Shown: one piece after another, positions 24,894-37,104 of the stretch
Numbering within the stretch: the stretch's first letter is position 1
Layout of the letters: each line of letters opens with the position of its first letter
Source of the DNA: Paragordius varius
Taxonomy: Eukaryota; Nematomorpha
DNA: 64,000 bases
Direction: 5' to 3'
Assembly: GCA_964247055.1 (NCBI GenBank)
Contig: OZ176056.1
Coordinates: forward strand, 2,480,001 to 2,544,000
Notes under the pieces: model-generated
The model's input: only the letters and a program-made list of their open reading frames with translations
What the model was told of the DNA's origin: nothing
The model's database searches: none
Position numbers and translations under genes: made by a program

Positions 24894-25664
24894 CAGGCTA
24901 GGAACCGGAACCGGACTTCGGTTCCTGGGATTTTAACAAGAACCGGTTCCATTTGGATGGAACCAACGCGGTCCGGTTTCAACCGTTCAGAAACCAACCC
25001 GATTCCGGTTCCACGCCCTTATGGTTCCCATATGGTTTTTGTTTTTAAAAACTTTATTTTATTATTTAAATTTGATTGTACCACTACATATTACATACTT
25101 CCAACTTTAAACCTAAATTCAAGCGCTTAATATTAAGCGATGCTCTCTGAATTTTGGGCGATTTGGCTCTTCTAAAAAAATAATAGTCATAAGTCGAGTT
25201 TATTTATAACACATATATTCATATATATATATATATATATATATATAGGTCTCCATTGAAAGGAGTTTTTTTTACCCTTAATTTTCTATTTTCAGACCTG
25301 AGAAGCAGTTCCAGCGAATTGCTTGGTGCAATAATTTTTTAAAATTAAATAAAGATTTTTTTGGATGCCATACTTAAATTAACTCTCAATTTATACCTTT
25401 GTACTAATACATTTTCTATTATATTTTTATAATTTGTTTAATTTATTTGCTACACTATATTTCTTTCAGTATACATTTGGCAATTTATAATAAATTGTTT
25501 GATTTATAATTGTTAATATTTTGGTTTTTTTATTATAATAATAATTTTGCCAATCATTTAATCAAAAGCCGCAATTTTTGAAGGAACGAACGCGGTTTCG
25601 GTTTCACTTGTTCAGGAACCGACCCGGTTCCACCTCCACTTTTTTGAACCGGTTCCAAGCCCTG
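24894..25664. mobile_element. non-autonomous hAT-like element with GGAACC-rich ends
   Basis: The left end is CAGGCTAGGAACCGGAACCGG and the right end, read inward, is CAGGGCTTGGAACCGGTTC. These are imperfect terminal inverted repeats in hAT style. Subterminal repeats of GGAACC/GGTTCC crowd the first 130 and last 110 bp. The 771-bp interior is AT-rich, non-coding, and holds an (AT)n run at 25221-25247. The 8-bp flanks do not match, so the target duplication has decayed or the ends are off by a few bases. Confidence 0.55.
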
Positions 25665-25679
25665 ATAAAAATCAATATA

Positions 25680-26570
25680 TAAATTTGGAGCGCGTTTTAT
25701 CCAAGGTGGTAACGGTATAAATAATTTTTCCATAGATTTCGATGAGGTTGAAAAATTATATCATCACTTGGAAATTTTTAATTAAAATATGTTTATTCCA
25801 AACATTCTGAAACTTTTTTTGACTCAATTTAGCACATGGTTTTTTCGCAATTTCGGACGGCGTCGGGCATTTTAAAAAAATAAATAATGTGCCAAACATC
25901 TTAAGTAAAGTGTAATACTGCATTTATATCAGTCTTGAGTATAAATAAAAATGTAAAGAGGCATGCTATCGAAAGTGTTTCAAAAATTTAATTTATAGAA
26001 TAAAGAAAATTTCAGCACATAAAAATCTATTTTAAAAAAGTTACATATTGTCATAACTGGAATAGACCATCGATTTGTTAAGAATTCATGAAATAGCACA
26101 GCATTTTACAAAACTTGTTGAAAATCCTGCATCGCAAACTATTTAATAGACTTATTTTATTCACCACTATGAATGGCAACTTTGACGAAATTTAATCCCT
26201 CAACCTCGTTTTATTTACAAAATTTATTTTTGTAAATGTTTATTCCTATAAATAAGCATTAATATATACAAAACATTGTTACTAACATTCTGACAAAAAA
26301 AATTTTTTGGTAAATTGGAATGAATGTAATTCTATTATTTCCAACATTATTTTATAAGCACTGCTAAACAAATTTAATTCCAATTGAACATACAATATCA
26401 AATTTAGAAGAAAATTTTCAAACCAATAAGGCAATTATTGATCTAGTATATTTAATTATATAAGAAAAAACATGGACATTGTGTCGGTTTTAATTACTAA
26501 CAATTGTAATTCAACAAAATGACAGTAATTTTTCGATGCGATAAACAATTTTATTTAAGCTGAAACGTTT
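25680..26570. other. no gene seen
   Basis: AT-rich DNA between two hAT-derived stretches. No open frame with a recognisable domain and no clear terminal repeats. Confidence 0.4.
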
Positions 26571-26579
26571 TCGAACACC

Positions 26580-27560
26580 TTGTAAGGTTGAATTAATTTA
26601 TTTGGGTAAGATTATATGTCCAGTTAATTTGAACTCTTTACCATTCAAAATTTCAAATAGGTATATCCCTTATTGTAAACATTTTGATCTCAGATATAAA
26701 GTTAATCTTTTTTTTAAACTTTTGGCGGGCGAGCCATCTTATATTAAATTAGTTGATATCTTTATATACAACGTTAACTTTTTTCAAATTTCGATATAAT
26801 CTATTACTACCGTTTCGCACATAATTGATGGTTACTACAATCATAGTATTTTCTACATTAACTTTTGAGGATAGCCAAAATTAAGGATACAAATCACTAA
26901 ATATACCAACTAGTATTTTAAACCGTATGTTTTTTGGACCAATCAGGAGTTTTTTAATTGTTTGCATTAGGTGTAAATATCCAGATAGCATAAATATATC
27001 TTCACCTCATGTTGACTTTTAATACAGATTTCCTTTAAGCAAAATTGTTTATTACCTGGCATAATGGGAAGCAGAGCGGTTTTGCAATATCATTGCTTTC
27101 ATCCAGCGCTATAGAATATATATGGGATATTTCTTTTAAGCTTGGAAACGATGAAATATTTTCAATACATCGTATAATGGCTATGTGCAGTTAAATATAA
27201 AATTTTAAAATTTGCATTTTATAGGGCAAATTTTTTTAACGGCAACCATGCTTTTTTGATGAATCCTCTTAATGAAGTGTTTGTTGTTTCTATATTGATT
27301 TCGAAAAATCAAAGGAAGTCTTATTGGATGAGGTGCTGATTTCTTTTCTCCAAAATATTTTGTTGATTCTTTGAAGTTTATTGCAAAAAATCAATTTTGT
27401 TTAGAATGAATTGAGCTCAAATTTAACATAATTAATTTTGAGTTTCGCCTTGTAATAGCGACGCACATTAAATTCTTTGAATACATTCGTTGATTTGCTT
27501 CGAGCATAATGCTTTATTGTAACATTTAATAAATTAATAATCAAAAGTTGACTTTATATT
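26580..27560 (-). pseudogene. decayed hAT transposase of the GTF2IRD2/ZBED-like type
   Basis: On the minus strand, pieces in different frames follow the order expected for this hAT lineage. First comes an N-terminal linker rich in Lys/Ser with TSSNKTSFDFSKSI (about 27300-27470). Next is HIYSIALDESNDIAKPLCF (about 27070-27130), matching the family's ALDESTDIS motif. Then comes IRWLARQKFKKKINFISEI (about 26690-26750), matching the VRWLSRG...FFELR motif. Stops and frameshifts separate the pieces, so it cannot be active. The plus-strand open frame at 26602-26799 is its antisense shadow. Confidence 0.6.
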
Positions 27561-27876
27561 AATTGGCGGTTTTCTTCCCTATATCTTTGGCTATTATTAC
27601 AATAAATACCACTCCTTTCACCAATATATTTAATTTTAAAGTATATGTTAGCATTTAAGTGTTCATCCACGTTATGTGCTAACATATCAACTTAGAGATA
27701 AAAATTTTAATTGCTAAATTTTAATATTAAAAAAGATTTCAAATAGGTATTTTGTTAATATTTATTAGCAATTTAGGGTAGATCCTACTATTTTGAGTCA
27801 TGGTCGAAATTTAAAAAAGCAAAAACACTTTATATAAATCGATGATTCTGAACGTTTCTTTCACGGCAGAATTTTG

Positions 27877-27911
<35 letters not shown>

Positions 27912-28329
27912 GATATACCCAAATTTAAAAAGAAACAAAATTTTAAAAAAATAGAGATGATAGAAATGTTCGGCAAATATTAAGACAATAGCTTTTATTT
28001 TTAAGCCCCTTCATCCGTTTCCCTCATGCCTAAGGTGACCAGATTTTTTGAAGGAAAAAGCGGGACAAATCTGAGAATGGAGTGGGTCATTGGGGGATAC
28101 AACCAAAAAATTTTATTCAAAAAATTTATTGTAATATTTATTTATTTTTAACAAAATACATTATAAATATAAAAAAATTTGTACCTCACAGGTTGTTTGT
28201 ACCTTATTGAATAAATTTCCATGTGCACGAACAAAGGGTGAAGTTATTTTAATATTCTAGAAAAAAATATTAAAGACAAAATCATCACAAAGTGCGCTGG
28301 GTGATGCAAGAAGCGGCACAAAAATATTT

Positions 28330-28985
28330 TTAACAATTTAGCGAATAATCTTAATCAAAACATTATTGGCAGATACACAACGCTATTCAAACAGCTACTG
28401 ATTTGTTACCCCTGGATGTGGAAAATATAGATGTTAAAATGCTTGAATATTGTAGAACTGTTGGTTAGCTCTTTTGCCAGCGATTGAAATATTTATAAAA
28501 ATGTGATCTCCTAGAATCCTATTTTTTATCACAGGACAAAGGTCAAAATTCCAAAAAAAAGGTTAGAAAATAATTCTATACCATTACCTAATCGCAATAT
28601 TATAAAGCATCCAGAAAAACAAGGCTCAATGAATAGCCAGAATATAAAAATGTCTTATACAAACAGAAACGATTATTTGGAAGACAAGACGGTGCACAAT
28701 GACACTTTTTGATGACTCACTATTAAATAAATATATTGAATGAAAACTTATATTATGGACAACAGAAAAAAATACGTAGGATAGAAATGGTTACAATAAT
28801 CATTTTTAAACAAATTGTGTTCCATACAAAATTATTTTAATTGTAGAATTTGCATTATCTTTACCTGAACCACTGCTATTGAACGCGTTTTTCCACAGTA
28901 AATTAAGTAAGGACACGGAATCAAATTTAAATGTTGAATAAAAGCCATTTTGTGTGTTCAAATATAATTTGACAAATTATGAAGA
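28330..28985 (+). pseudogene. inverted fragment of the same hAT transposase
   Basis: On the plus strand, conceptual pieces such as NNLNQNIIGRYTTLFKQLLI (about 28345-28410) and the tail around 28855-28985 (LHYLYLNHC, NQI*MLNKS) match the minus-strand transposase at about 30060-30170 and 29099-29300. The element therefore contains a second, opposite-strand, internally deleted copy of its own coding region, making part of it a potential large foldback. Confidence 0.55.
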
Positions 28986-29098
28986 CTTATACAATATTTT
29001 ACGTGATTTTGTTTATTTTTTACACAAAAACTTTAAAGAAAATATTTTATTCTTTGGTATATTTTTTGTTTGAGTGAATGCGTTTTAGTCATCATTTT

Positions 29099-30876
29099 TT
29101 AAATATTGTAGAAGTCTTCACAAGAATTTTTCAAATTATATTTGACAGATAAAACGGCCTTTAAAGTTTCAACATTTAAATTTGATTTTTCCGATGTCCA
29201 CACCTGATTTACTGTGGAAAAAACGAGCTCAGTAGCTGCGTTGGTTCTAGGTAAAGATAGTGCGATTTCCACAATTTTTAAAATATTATTGTATGTAATA
29301 TAGTTGGCTTCAAAATGATGAAATATTTCCAACCATTTCTTTTCTAGTGTATATTTTCTTTTGTCCATAATTTAAGTTTTTCATTATTAATATATCTTTT
29401 AACTGATACTTCAGAAAAAAAGATCATTTTCTGAAAGATTACCTTTTGATAAATTTTGGGAGCAGATATAATCAAATGATTTTTGAACATCGCACCAATT
29501 AAATTCTGATTTTAATGTTATCCAATGAAAATGATCAACTTCAATGAATTGGGTCGTCCAGTCTTCCAAATAATCTTTACAGTTTGTATAAAACATTTTT
29601 AAATGGTACAGGATATCTTGGCGATTTATTAAGCCTTGTTCTAAATTATATATTATATTGCGGATGGTTAATAGTATAAAATTATTTCCTAACCGTTCTT
29701 GACATTGGAATTTTAGGTTACTAACTTCATTGGCTACTTCGATTGCCGAAATTTTGTCACCTTCTATAAATTTAATAACATTTTGAAAGAGAGAAGCTTG
29801 ATTATGTAAGAATTCTAACCATATTTTTGAACAATCACTTTCAAAAAACTTTTTTAAAGTTGTAGGACATTTGTCCTGTGATAATAAAAAAGATTTTAAA
29901 GGATCATACATTTTTAAAATTCTTCGATAGCTGGCATAAAAGCTAACCAACGAGTTTTACAATATTAAAGCATTTTTTGATATTGAACTTCTGCATTTTC
30001 ACAGAATTTTTTAAGCGTTTCCTACCGTGTATATATAAAAATAGGAATATATTTTAACAACTACATTTTCCACATCTAGGGGTAACAAATCAGCAGCTGT
30101 TTGAATAGCGTTGTCTATTGCGCTGCACACCCAACGCCAATAATGTTTTGATTAAGATTATCTGTTAATTTATGAAAAATATTTTTTTGTTCCTCTCCTT
30201 GCTTTTCCACCAAAGTTCATATTGGTGTTGTCAGCGCAATATACGATAATTTTGTATTTTAAATTACATTATTGAAGTAAATATTATTTCGGAATTTTCA
30301 CCGGGTAGGGAAATTAAATCTAAAATTTTAATTTTTTACTCCGGTTTCTGAATCAAAATATCTCATCAAAGTGGGAAATAATTTTGTTTTATGGTGATTT
30401 GATGCATCAGAGTATAGCGATATGGAATTAATTTTCAGCAAATCTTTTTGTATTTCAGAATATATATGTGGCGAAAGGACATTGCACACAATGGCTTCAG
30501 CCTTTGTACGGGCACATGTAAATTTTTTATGGAATAACGTGCGAATAACTTGTGAGGTACAGTCCATAGATCTAAAGGAATGATTGTGATTAACGGCGTG
30601 AAAAGATAACACGCACTCAGCTAGTGCCAAATTCTTTTCTTCCTCTCCAAAAGCGGTTTTCCAAAAAATCGCTCATTTTGTAAGATGATGCCGCCATATC
30701 TAAACATGTTTCTGTGTTTCCATATGCTTTGTAATATCATGCTTGCCGCCATGTGCTAGGGTGAATTCCCCCTCGCATATAAGACATTTAACAAATGATT
30801 CATTCTTCGTTTTTTTAATAAAAGGAAAATCCTTCATTAATTCATCGTTGAATTTACAACCTCTTTTTGTGCTCAT
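29099..30876 (-). pseudogene. hAT transposase, disrupted
   Basis: The reading starts MSTKRGCKFNDELMKDFPF at 30876 and contains a BED-type zinc finger (C-x2-C in VKCLICEG, then H-x4-H in ITKHMETQKH). Open segments follow at 30328-30630 (including ECVLSFHAVNHNHSF, KLLKINS-type and SISLYSDASNHHKTKLFP), 29411-29950 (KTRWLAFMPAI-like region, then PTTLKKFFESDCSKIWLEFL) and 29099-29368. The last holds the C-terminal hAT dimerisation region (IALSLPRTNAATELVFSTVN). Stops and frameshifts between the segments show it is inactive. The BED finger and C-terminal motif place it in the hAT superfamily with good confidence. Confidence 0.8.
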
Positions 30877-30885
30877 ATTTATAAA

Positions 30886-31085
30886 CTACTATTAGTATAA
30901 TAAATATTATATTACCTTAATTTTCTGTGATAAACGTGTAAGGTACCGATTTGTGGTATTAATTTGGCTTTTTAATAATGTTGGCAAGTAATAAAACTAA
31001 AATATTAGTATAATAAATATTATATTACCTTAATTTTGTGAAATAAACGTGTAAGGTACCGATTTGTGGTATCAATTTGTCTTTT
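30886..31085. repeat. tandem duplication of about 100 bp inside the hAT element
   Basis: The segment beginning TATTAGTATAATAAATATTATATTACCTTAATTTT and containing AAACGTGTAAGGTACCGATTTGTGGTAT occurs twice in a row (about 30890-30975 and 31004-31080). A third partial copy (GATTTGTGGTATTAACTTGGCTTTTTGATAAT) follows to about 31125. It lies in the 5' leader region of the transposase. Confidence 0.7.
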
Positions 31086-31419
31086 AATCTAGAGATTTGT
31101 GGTATTAACTTGGCTTTTTGATAATAATGACAGTAGTAGTAGGAAGTATAGTGTATAATCACATGATATAAATTCGAAAAAATAAATATTTTTAATTTAA
31201 AATAAAAAATTTTAATTTAAAATTGAATAGATTTTAAAGATATTTAATGATAAAAAATTTAAACGGACAAAAAAAATTTATTTGTATTAAAAAAAATTTT
31301 TTTTATATAATCATGAAAAAGCGGGACATTTAAAAACGTAGCAGGAAGCGGGACAAAGTGTGAAAAAGCGGGACTGTCCCGCCAAAAGCGGGACGTCTGG
31401 TCACCTTACTCATGCCTCA

Positions 31420-33145
31420 AATAAACGCATTATTTTTTAGCCAAACATTTTGTCGCAAAAAATTGTTTTGATTTGGAAATTTAGATATTAAAATTTTTAT
31501 CACAAAATCATATTTTTGTGTTTATTCAATAGCAATGCGTCCAAACTTTAGGCTATTAAAAAATAACCTGATGAAATTTTAACTGATATAATATGTCAGA
31601 ATTATCCAGGTGCTTTTGGTTTAAACACTTTCGAGTGATTTAAAAAGGTCATTTTACTTTTGTTGCAAGGGTTCATATAAGAAAATGGCAAAGTTGCGCA
31701 ATTTTTTGGTAAAAGTTAAATGTTTTATTTCAAAAAAATACCCCTAAAATATATAAAAAATCACATATAAAAACCACAGTAATAATTTAAAATTATTTTT
31801 AGGATGTGTGCTTCGAAATACAAATTTATTTGCTTAAGATGATATAATCTTTTAAAATAAAAGCAACAATGTAGAGATTGCCTTTAAGTTTTTTTTTGAA
31901 ATGTATAAAAAAATTCAATTAGAGAAATTTTGAATGCATACAATTTTGAGGCGTGATGGAAAATGTAAAAGACACTTTAAGAAATTTTTAAAGCACTTTT
32001 TATAGATTATGTCAAATATTTCTATCGCTTCATAGTTTAAATTAAAGCTGGCTTTCTTTAAAATTTTGATTATTTGTAAAAAGCAAATTTAACTTATTCA
32101 TGAAGATGAACAAATATTTCAATTCTGAAGTACTATAAATCTTCAGCATCATCGAGTGTTATTATAATGTTTTAAAGCGTTATACCGTTTCCATAATCCC
32201 TTAAAATTTAATGATGTACGCTTCAAAATTTTATAATAATTAAATTGAAAATACATTAATATTTTTCTACATATTTTACATTTTATCGCACAAGGCGTTT
32301 GCTCTTTCATTTTGAGAGAACTAGCCTATAGAAGAAAAAATGCAATATAGAGCCCACAAAAATTTTTAAAAATAGTTTTAATGCCTTTTTATCTAGTTTA
32401 AGATATATATTGAACTGATTTTGGAATGAAGCAAGCACAAAGTTTTATTTAAAAACTCAAATTTTTTTGTGACATGGATCACTTACCACAAAGTATAAAT
32501 TCTTAAATCGTAAGCGCCACTAAACTAACACAAAAATACTAATATATATATATTTATATATACAAGAATCACATATTACATCATTTTTTAAACCAAATGT
32601 TAATAACTTGGTTATTTTGTATTGACATGGTTTGGATAATTAATATGATATATTTTTATATATTGTTTTTAGATGATATAAACACAATCAATATAATATT
32701 GTAAAATAGTACATTAACAATTTTTTTAAAAAATATTTATAAATAATAATTTATAAAACATTTTTTCACATATCATTGTTTGGCTTACGCCATTTCTTGT
32801 GCCACATGATGATACAAAGGCGAATATGAATTTTTTTCTTAATTTTACGCTCGTTAATCTTAGTAGATGTCCATTAGTTCCGGCATTTATTGTAAGGCGC
32901 GAGCTATATAAATTATTTTTATATTTAAATTTTTATACATTTTATGTATACTTTTTATATATATGACAATGACAATTACCTTGACAACGTTATATGAATT
33001 GAGCTTTAGTAATCTGATGGCACAAATATTTTGACTATAATATTAGAATTCACGTTGAAAAAATATAGTTAAAACTTTTTTTGGAAATGAAGTAATTTAA
33101 AACTTATGCCTATTTTTAATATATGTAATTTATAGGAAAGTACGT
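31420..33145. other. no gene seen
   Basis: AT-rich intergenic DNA between two hAT elements, without terminal repeats or coding segments that I could support. Confidence 0.4.
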
Positions 33146-33155
33146 TGCCTTACGA

Positions 33156-35553
33156 CAGTGGTACTCACCAAAAAAATTTGACAGCCAAATAAAACAATTT
33201 TTTTCGAGGGCCATGAACTTTTAATGGCTTCCATAGCTATTTAACACATATGCACATATTTATATTCTAAATCAGAATAATGAATTTTTGCAGATCGCAT
33301 GTAAATCCTAAAAACTGGTTTACCATTTAGTTTAAAAAATTAAAATATTTTGATAACAATTTTATTTCATTATGAACCAATATTTTTTGACAAATTTGGT
33401 TTCACCTCATGAGAGGCCTATCTTAATACGTCGTCCATATGATCATCGGTTAAGCAGTTTCTGTATGTATTTTTGACATATTTCATTTAATAATAAGACG
33501 TCTAGCACGTACATGTTGAGGGGAAAAGATTTAGGATAACTTGAGCTTAATATATTCTCATATTTATTTGGCACATCTTGTCAAAACTCCACATATCTTT
33601 CTTCTCTAAGATTCTCCTTGAATATAGCCTCCAAATTGGAATCATTTAAAATCTACGAATTCTTCAATGATATGCGCCTGATCAAAACCGAAATGCTCAA
33701 GTTGTTTAATATTAAATATATCCATATGCCATGGTTTTCAACGAGTTTTAAGCAATTTTTAATATATCTTAATTTTTGAAATTTGAATTATATCATTAGA
33801 TAAAAATGTTAGATGATCTATTATTAAATTAATCTCCGCGGTAAATTCCATATTTTCTTCATAAATCGTTTTAAGTGTTGGAAGATATGGGAGTGTTTTA
33901 TAAAATCTAGTTTATAATATTAATATTTAAAAGTTTATTTGCAAATTGGGTTATTATTTTGCTTCCTTGACGACGTATTAAAAAAGTATCTATGTAATGT
34001 CGCAAAGGTAGGCTAATAAAACCCACCATATGTCACTATTAATTTCCTCGTCCAACTTTCTGTTATCGTTTATAAAATAGAATTTCATGTCTTAAAACAA
34101 AAAATCTATATATCTGCTAAGGTTTAGCCATCTCAAAGCGGTGTACAAAAGAATATAATCAAACTGACTGTGGATATCTTTCAGAAGGTTTTTGAATTTA
34201 CGGCGGTTAAATTTTCTGCCACGGATGTGGTTAACTATATCCATAACCGTTTTAATTACTGAATTGAGTGAACGCGAAAAGTTTGATGAATAAAGCAGCG
34301 AAAGGATAAAATATTTTGTAAATTATATTTGTTTTTCAAAAGAGGAATAAATCCTTTGGTTATTGCAATCATAGAGGGACATCCATCTCTGCAGATCGAA
34401 ACCAATTTTTCATAGATTTACCATTACAATCGAAAATAATTATTTCGGGAAAATCACTTCCTTTCGTGGTATTATTCATTGGTAATAATTTAAAATATTT
34501 ATCGTTGGTTATGTTAAATCTTACGAAGAGCGCACATTGAAGTGTTTTACTAATATCAGTGCTAGAATCAATAGCATTTCTAAAATATTTGCAGTTTTTC
34601 AAAGCCAATAATGTATTGTTAAAAATATATTTAGACATATCTTCAATGCGTCGGCACATGTTGCAGAAAGTTGAAGTTTTCTAATTTGCCTCATGATTTG
34701 AACGTTATATGGAATTTATCAAATAAAAAAGTGCAACCATTTATTAGACATTCTTTTAGTTGGGTAAACGGTTTCATATTTTTTTCCTAAAATATAACAA
34801 ATATCATACGAATCTAATTATACAACTTTCTGGGAGAAAGCTATGGACATAATAGCTTTTCCTTTCTGGTATAATTCCTTAATTTTGTTATATTGGTAAT
34901 TTATGAGAAAAATAAATTGTAAAATTCTACAATATTGTATTTTTTTATAATAATGTTGTCCTTACATATAAGGTAGGTAACAACATTTTTATTTTAAACG
35001 ACAAAGGATATTTCTTCCCATTCTTTTTTAAAGGGCGATTTTCATCGGATAATTTACGTTTTTTAGCATTAGATGTCATCCTTTGAATTTATGTTTAAAT
35101 ATTATGTAAATTTTTTCAAAAAATAGAAATATAATTTGAATTACGCTATAAAAAAACAAGTTGAAATTTAATGATGTTTATTTGAAAAATATTTTATGGG
35201 AATGAGTTATAAAAAATGAGGCAGGATAGCTATGAAAAGAATATGTATATGCAAGTTTGGGTGAAAGGCTTGCTTAAATACAAAAAAGGAATGCAATAAA
35301 AATTTCAAAATAGAAAAGAAAATAGAATACAGAAACAGAAACAACGTGTGCCAAAATTTTGAAATTATTTTAATGTAGGGAAATTTTTCTACATTTTGAA
35401 TTGGGTAAAAAATAAAAACTACCAAAATTAAATCTAAAGAAAATATATAATAATATTAAAATAATCGAAAATTCGTTTATGTGTTAAAAAAATAATATAA
35501 ATGGTCAAATGGAAATTTATAGCATTCTTAGGGCCGCGGTTTGAGTATCACTG
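33156..35553 (-). mobile_element. hAT transposon (GTF2IRD2-like lineage), 8-bp TSD CCTTACGA
   Basis: The left end is CAGTGGTACTCACC and the right end, read inward, is CAGTGATACTCAAACCGCGG, typical of this hAT group. CCTTACGA is duplicated exactly at 33148-33155 and 35554-35561. The 2398-bp interior contains a decayed transposase on the minus strand. The short non-autonomous element at 1093-1395 shares these ends. Confidence 0.88.
33740..34760 (-). pseudogene. decayed transposase of the 33156-35553 hAT element
   Basis: The longest open piece (34369-34659) reads RRIEDMSKYIFNNTLLALKN then AIDSSTDISKTLQCALFVRF and SDFPEIIIFDCNGKSMKNW, the family's RI..LS..I and ALDESTDIS...VFVRG order. Downstream on the same strand, in broken frames, come an IHQ-type block, then INHIRGRKFNRRKFKNLL-like and LRWLNLSRYI-like segments (about 34000-34250), matching the CIIHQ, NxIRSR and VRWLSRG motifs. 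Multiple stops make it inactive. Confidence 0.7.
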
Positions 35554-35880
35554 CCTTACGATATAGCAGAAGTACCTATACACCTCGCCTAACGTATTTC
35601 AATTACTTACGCGTCTTGGTTTTCGTTAGTAATTTAATAGAATTTACATACTACAACTGTTTTATAATATTTTTTTATAAATATAGAACATTCATATATT
35701 AAATATTAAAATCCTTTAAAACTACTTAATCCTTAGTTTTGGCTTTGAGGAATTTTTAACTAGATTGTGCGATTTTTTATCTGATCTACGTTGCGCATAT
35801 TCCTTGTTTCCTAGTCCTTGTACTACATGAGGCTTTTATATAGTAATATCATGCCAAAAATTTGATAAGAAAAATAAATT

Positions 35881-36018
35881 TACCATTTTTCAGTCAAAAG
35901 CAACATTTAATAACATCCAAACGCAATATTTTATCTTCTAAATTCAACATTTTTTCAGTTGTCTTTGCTTGAAAAATGTTACGTTTGGTCGAAAAATGAT
36001 GTTGACTGAAAAATGGTA
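35881..36018. mobile_element. small palindromic MITE-like element
   Basis: TACCATTTTTCAGTCAAAAG at the left is mirrored by the complement TTGACTGAAAAATGGTA at the right of a 138-bp interval, and AACATT motifs repeat inside. It has no coding capacity. Only one copy was noticed, so the mobile status is inferred from structure. Confidence 0.4.
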
Positions 36019-36019
36019 T

Positions 36020-37095
36020 CGTATTCATTGCCTCAAAAACTCAAAATACATTATAACAAGGCTTCTAGCAAATTCATGAGAAGGCTAAGGTGTTGCTTAA
36101 ACTATTAATTCGTATGCTGTTTTTTCTATAGTTTGTAAAAGATTTTTATAAAAAAACGGTCTCGAACAAGATGGCTGGCTGTGCCAAATCAATTTAAACA
36201 TAGTAAAAAATATGCTTAAGTCATCCTTACATTTCCCTTCAATTTACAATAAAAATACATATTGAATTTGTTGATTATGGGCAACATATTAAGATAATGT
36301 ATATATTTGTTTTAACTTCAAAATTTTTATACTTAGGTTATTATCCAATGATATTAAAATATTCATTTAAACTGAATGCAAGAAGCTCTTTGTAAGCGAC
36401 TTATCACAATCTAGTTATTCTGAATTAGAATATAAATAATGTGTGGCAAACAGCTATCCACCATTTAATAATTACTACTATTGTCGAAAATTTGCAACAA
36501 CCAATTCCCAAGATTACGGATATAAATTAGGGTAAAAAGTTAAAAAATTATATGTATTGGCATTTTTAATACCATATAAAATAAAGAAAAACATCCGTTT
36601 GCGACACGTAATTTGCAATTAATTAATGGCTGTCAATAACTAATTAAATTAAAAATAAAATTGTCCGGGATTGTATTTCTCCTAACTAATTAAACTGGAT
36701 ATATATGCATAGTTAATATGCCAATTTATAAAAAAATGTTTTTTGACATTAAATATGCATTAAAATTTTTTGCTAACAAAATGTAACTTCCTCATATATT
36801 GATGTTTTTAATTTCTGACGATCTTGACGCTAATAATTTGAGAACTAGATTTTTTAACCTATGGGTTTCGTAAAATAAAAGCAAAAATGTCGATATTGCG
36901 CTAAAATTTATGTATACGAAATCATGACATCAATTTTTTTATAACAACATTTTATTTAAAATATAATTTATAGAAATAGTATGTTGAAGCGGGTTTGGCA
37001 TTTTGAAACATTGTGGAAACGGTTTAAGATCTCATCAAAACACTTCTGACACTGAATCATGTATTTGGTCATAATATTCCTTCATCTTCAAATTT
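36020..37095. other. no gene seen
   Basis: AT-rich intergenic DNA without recognisable coding or repeat structure. Confidence 0.4.
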
Positions 37096-37104
37096 AATTA
37101 AATA

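Larger units (their letters stand above)
28031..31408 (-). mobile_element. hAT transposon, near full length, 8-bp TSD CTCATGCC
   Basis: Termini are TAAGGTGACCAGATTTT on the left and, read inward, TAAGGTGACCAGACGTCCC on the right. CTCATGCC is duplicated exactly at 28023-28030 and 31409-31416. The 3378-bp length and 8-bp duplication are diagnostic of hAT. Subterminal GCGGGAC repeats occur at both ends, mostly the right. The transposase runs on the minus strand from about 30876 (see its own entry). The left third carries a second, inverted and decayed piece of transposase sequence. Confidence 0.9.

Noticed and set aside
35207-35425. 72-codon minus-strand frame rich in Phe/Leu, membrane-like
   Set aside because: It lies inside the hAT element 33156-35553 upstream of its transposase remnant. 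The hydrophobicity reflects A-rich sequence on the opposite strand.
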